In this document: positions 5,769-7,417 of the stretch, piece after piece
Numbering within the stretch: position 1 is the stretch's first letter
Layout: every line of letters starts with the position of its first letter
Assembly (NCBI GenBank): GCA_903927855.1
Contig: CAIYOL010000299.1
Coordinates: forward strand, 1 to 7,417
Source of the DNA: an uncultured Planctomycetota bacterium
GTDB taxonomy: Bacteria > Planctomycetota > Phycisphaerae > Sedimentisphaerales > Anaerobacaceae
Direction of reading: 5' to 3'
DNA length: 7,417 bases
Position numbers and translations under genes: made by a program
The notes under the pieces: model-generated
Databases searched by the model: none
What the model saw: the letters and a program-made list of their open reading frames with translations, nothing else
What the model was told of the DNA's origin: nothing

Positions 5769-7355
5769 TTAGCCGCCGCAAATAAAACGCATCTGGCTGA
5801 TACAGGGTATCCACTTCCACGAAACGAACCAGTACATTACTCTGGCCAGACCGTTGTGCCGGCTGTTCTTAAATAGAGAGGTTTTCACGCTCTCCGGCCA
5901 GGGAAATTCGAAACCCCCGGGCCAATAGACAAATAGGGCTTTGCCTACAAGATAGTCGCGCGGCACGACTCCTTCCCTGTAGGATTGGCCATTATTGCCG
6001 ATGCCCGCTTTGCTCCACCATCGCCCGTCCTCGCTGTTGGGGCTGTTGTCACCCAATACGAAAAATTCGCCTTCGCCGAGCGTAAAAGGAGTGCCTTCTA
6101 TTGCTCTTCCCTCTTCGGGACTAAAGGCGCTCCTTTTCGCGGTGTAGTGAATGTCTCTGAAAATAGCTATATGTGAAAGTGTCACTGTGCCGGAACCGAA
6201 AATTTTCACCACCGGCTGGATATCCCTTTTCCTTTCGCCGGCGTCATCAGCAGAGCGCCCCAAGTCATAAATCAATTTGTCACTGCCGAACTTAAATATC
6301 AATTGATGGTCAACATTGGCAAATTCGACCAGCGCAGGTTTGTTCATAACTGATGCATCTGCTGTTTTACTATCCAATACCGTTTCTTTGCCTTCAGAAA
6401 CCTTTGCGATGACCATCTTGCCGCCTAAATCAACCCACGCTTTGTATGTGGTTTGATATTTGCTTGCAGTTATGCCGATGCTGCCTCCCTTGCCGGCCTG
6501 TGCGTAGAAACGTACCATCAGGTCGCTGCAATACGGCATATTCTTATAATCCCCGACACTGTCGTAAGCGTATGTGTCCCTGAAATCGTTGCCGATGGAG
6601 GTGTCATAAATTAGCGAGCTTATTTCTCCCGTGGGGCTGTCTAATTGGAATACGGTGGGGTTGGATTTATCGACGCTCCATTTTGACTCCGCGACGTTCC
6701 TGAACGGCTGCTGCCACGGGTGGCCGTTAAACGAACCTTCTCGCGGAAGGGCTGGCTGGTAATCGTTATCGTACACAGGCATCCACAGCTCTTCCTGAAC
6801 TTTAGCAGGTTTTCGGCTGATTTGTCCGTCAATGTAAACGTCACCATCGATTATCTCCACAGTTTCCCCCGGCCGGCCAATCAATCGTTTAATATAATTC
6901 TCCGAAGGATTAAGTGGGTTCTTGAATACTATTACGTCCCACTGCTTGGGCTTGAAAAACTGATAGAAGCACTTTAGAACGAGTATCCGGTCGCCGTTGG
7001 ATATTGAGATTGCTCTGCCGCTTGAATCATAATACCCGCAGCTCGGGCAGCGGGAGATAGGCAGTTTGATATTGCCGGCTGCGATAGCGTCCTTACCCAG
7101 TCTGTATCTTTCCAAATCTGAACCGCAGTCGTATTTGTATCCGCATTGTTCACAGCAAAGCCGAAAGTGGTCCCCCTTAAGCGTGTCTGCCATACTGCCG
7201 GTGGGAATCCGGTACGCCTCCATAATAAATGCCCGAACAAGAAACGCCAGTATGAAAGCCGTTATCAGCCATTCGAACGTATTGGTGATTTCAGTCGTCT
7301 TGCTTGTCTCCTGTTCTTTTTGCGGACCGCTTTTTTCGCTTGCTCTTACTGCCAT
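5769..7355 (-). CDS. lepB: Signal peptidase I, enlarged form with zinc-ribbon-like and lectin-like inserts
   Basis: This peptidase S26 enzyme cleaves signal peptides from exported proteins at the outer face of the inner membrane. One N-terminal helix (about 27-46) precedes the active-site box RIPTGSM, with nucleophile Ser54. The general base is Lys156 in NYIKRLIGRPGE. The late box LGDNSPNSEDGRWW lies at 434-447. At 528 residues it is far longer than E. coli LepB (324). Two inserts explain the size. Residues 67-106 carry CxxC pairs (Cys68/Cys71 and Cys103/Cys106), with Cys67 and Cys77 nearby, resembling a zinc ribbon between the Ser and Lys boxes. Residues about 180-405 form a beta-rich segment resembling a concanavalin/LamG fold, placed before the late box. 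All catalytic boxes are intact, so activity is expected. GAGG at 7364-7367, eight bases before the ATG, and the upstream promoter support the start. The end is hydrophobic (VMYWFVSWKWIPCI) and rather short for a second anchor. Confidence 0.93.
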   Translation of the reverse strand: MAVRASEKSGPQKEQETSKTTEITNTFEWLITAFILAFLVRAFIMEAYRIPTGSMADTLKGDHFRLCCEQCGYKYDCGSDLERYRLGKDAIAAGNIKLPISRCPSCGYYDSSGRAISISNGDRILVLKCFYQFFKPKQWDVIVFKNPLNPSENYIKRLIGRPGETVEIIDGDVYIDGQISRKPAKVQEELWMPVYDNDYQPALPREGSFNGHPWQQPFRNVAESKWSVDKSNPTVFQLDSPTGEISSLIYDTSIGNDFRDTYAYDSVGDYKNMPYCSDLMVRFYAQAGKGGSIGITASKYQTTYKAWVDLGGKMVIAKVSEGKETVLDSKTADASVMNKPALVEFANVDHQLIFKFGSDKLIYDLGRSADDAGERKRDIQPVVKIFGSGTVTLSHIAIFRDIHYTAKRSAFSPEEGRAIEGTPFTLGEGEFFVLGDNSPNSEDGRWWSKAGIGNNGQSYREGVVPRDYLVGKALFVYWPGGFEFPWPESVKTSLFKNSRHNGLARVMYWFVSWKWIPCISQMRFICGG

Positions 7356-7363
7356 AAATGTTG

Positions 7364-7367
7364 CCTC
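7364..7367 (-). promoter_or_regulatory. Ribosome binding site of lepB
   Basis: GAGG lies eight bases upstream of the ATG at 7355. It is a modest match at normal spacing, and it sits between the predicted transcription start and the start codon. Confidence 0.5.
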
Positions 7368-7385
7368 GGTAAATTTAAAACGCTA

Positions 7386-7414
7386 ATTATGCCGATAAGT
7401 CCCCCTTCGGTCAA
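7386..7414 (-). promoter_or_regulatory. Sigma70-type promoter of lepB
   Basis: On the minus strand, TTGACC (7409-7414) matches the -35 consensus at 5/6. A 17-base spacer follows, then CATAAT (7386-7391), a 5/6 match to the -10. The predicted start near 7379 gives a leader of about 24 bases. The design parallels the gyrA promoter in this window. Confidence 0.75.
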
Positions 7415-7417
7415 TAA

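Noticed and set aside
1..7417. A new defence, mobile or biosynthetic system
   Set aside because: The genes are core replication and secretion functions plus one membrane protein and a kinase fragment. No transposase, integrase, nuclease, toxin pair or biosynthetic enzyme is present.

Overview
The window is ordinary chromosomal DNA of moderate GC content. It most likely comes from a planctomycete-type bacterium, and Phycisphaerae/Sedimentisphaerales is my best guess. The reasons are a signal peptidase I of 528 residues with a zinc-ribbon-like cysteine insert between its catalytic boxes, and a GyrA active-site segment (DADPPAAMRYTEARM) that I recall as planctomycete-like. This placement is from memory, not from a search.

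Layout, left to right. Positions 1-311 (+) hold the 3' end of a histidine-kinase-like gene whose ATP-binding glycines are largely replaced. A perfect AT-rich palindrome (316-338) separates it from the convergent holA gene (366-1352, -), which encodes the DNA polymerase III delta subunit. Upstream of holA by 30 bp lies gyrA (1383-4001, -), with a well-spaced sigma70-type promoter at 4048-4076. Next comes a stem-loop terminator candidate (4166-4213) at the end of an unnamed membrane-protein gene (4198-5607, -). Its product joins a multi-helix membrane domain to a proline-rich linker, a further membrane helix, a heptad-repeat stalk and a small C-terminal domain resembling GspB/PilP. The last gene is lepB (5769-7355, -), signal peptidase I, with its own promoter at 7386-7414.

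Functionally there are two minus-strand groups. gyrA-holA is a replication pair that is probably co-transcribed. lepB and the downstream membrane protein form an envelope/secretion pair that may share the lepB promoter. I see no RNA genes, insertion sequences, CRISPR arrays, defence system or phage genes. The unusual content lies in protein architecture: the LepB inserts, the membrane-protein fusion, the quinolone-pocket substitutions in GyrA and the degenerate kinase domain.
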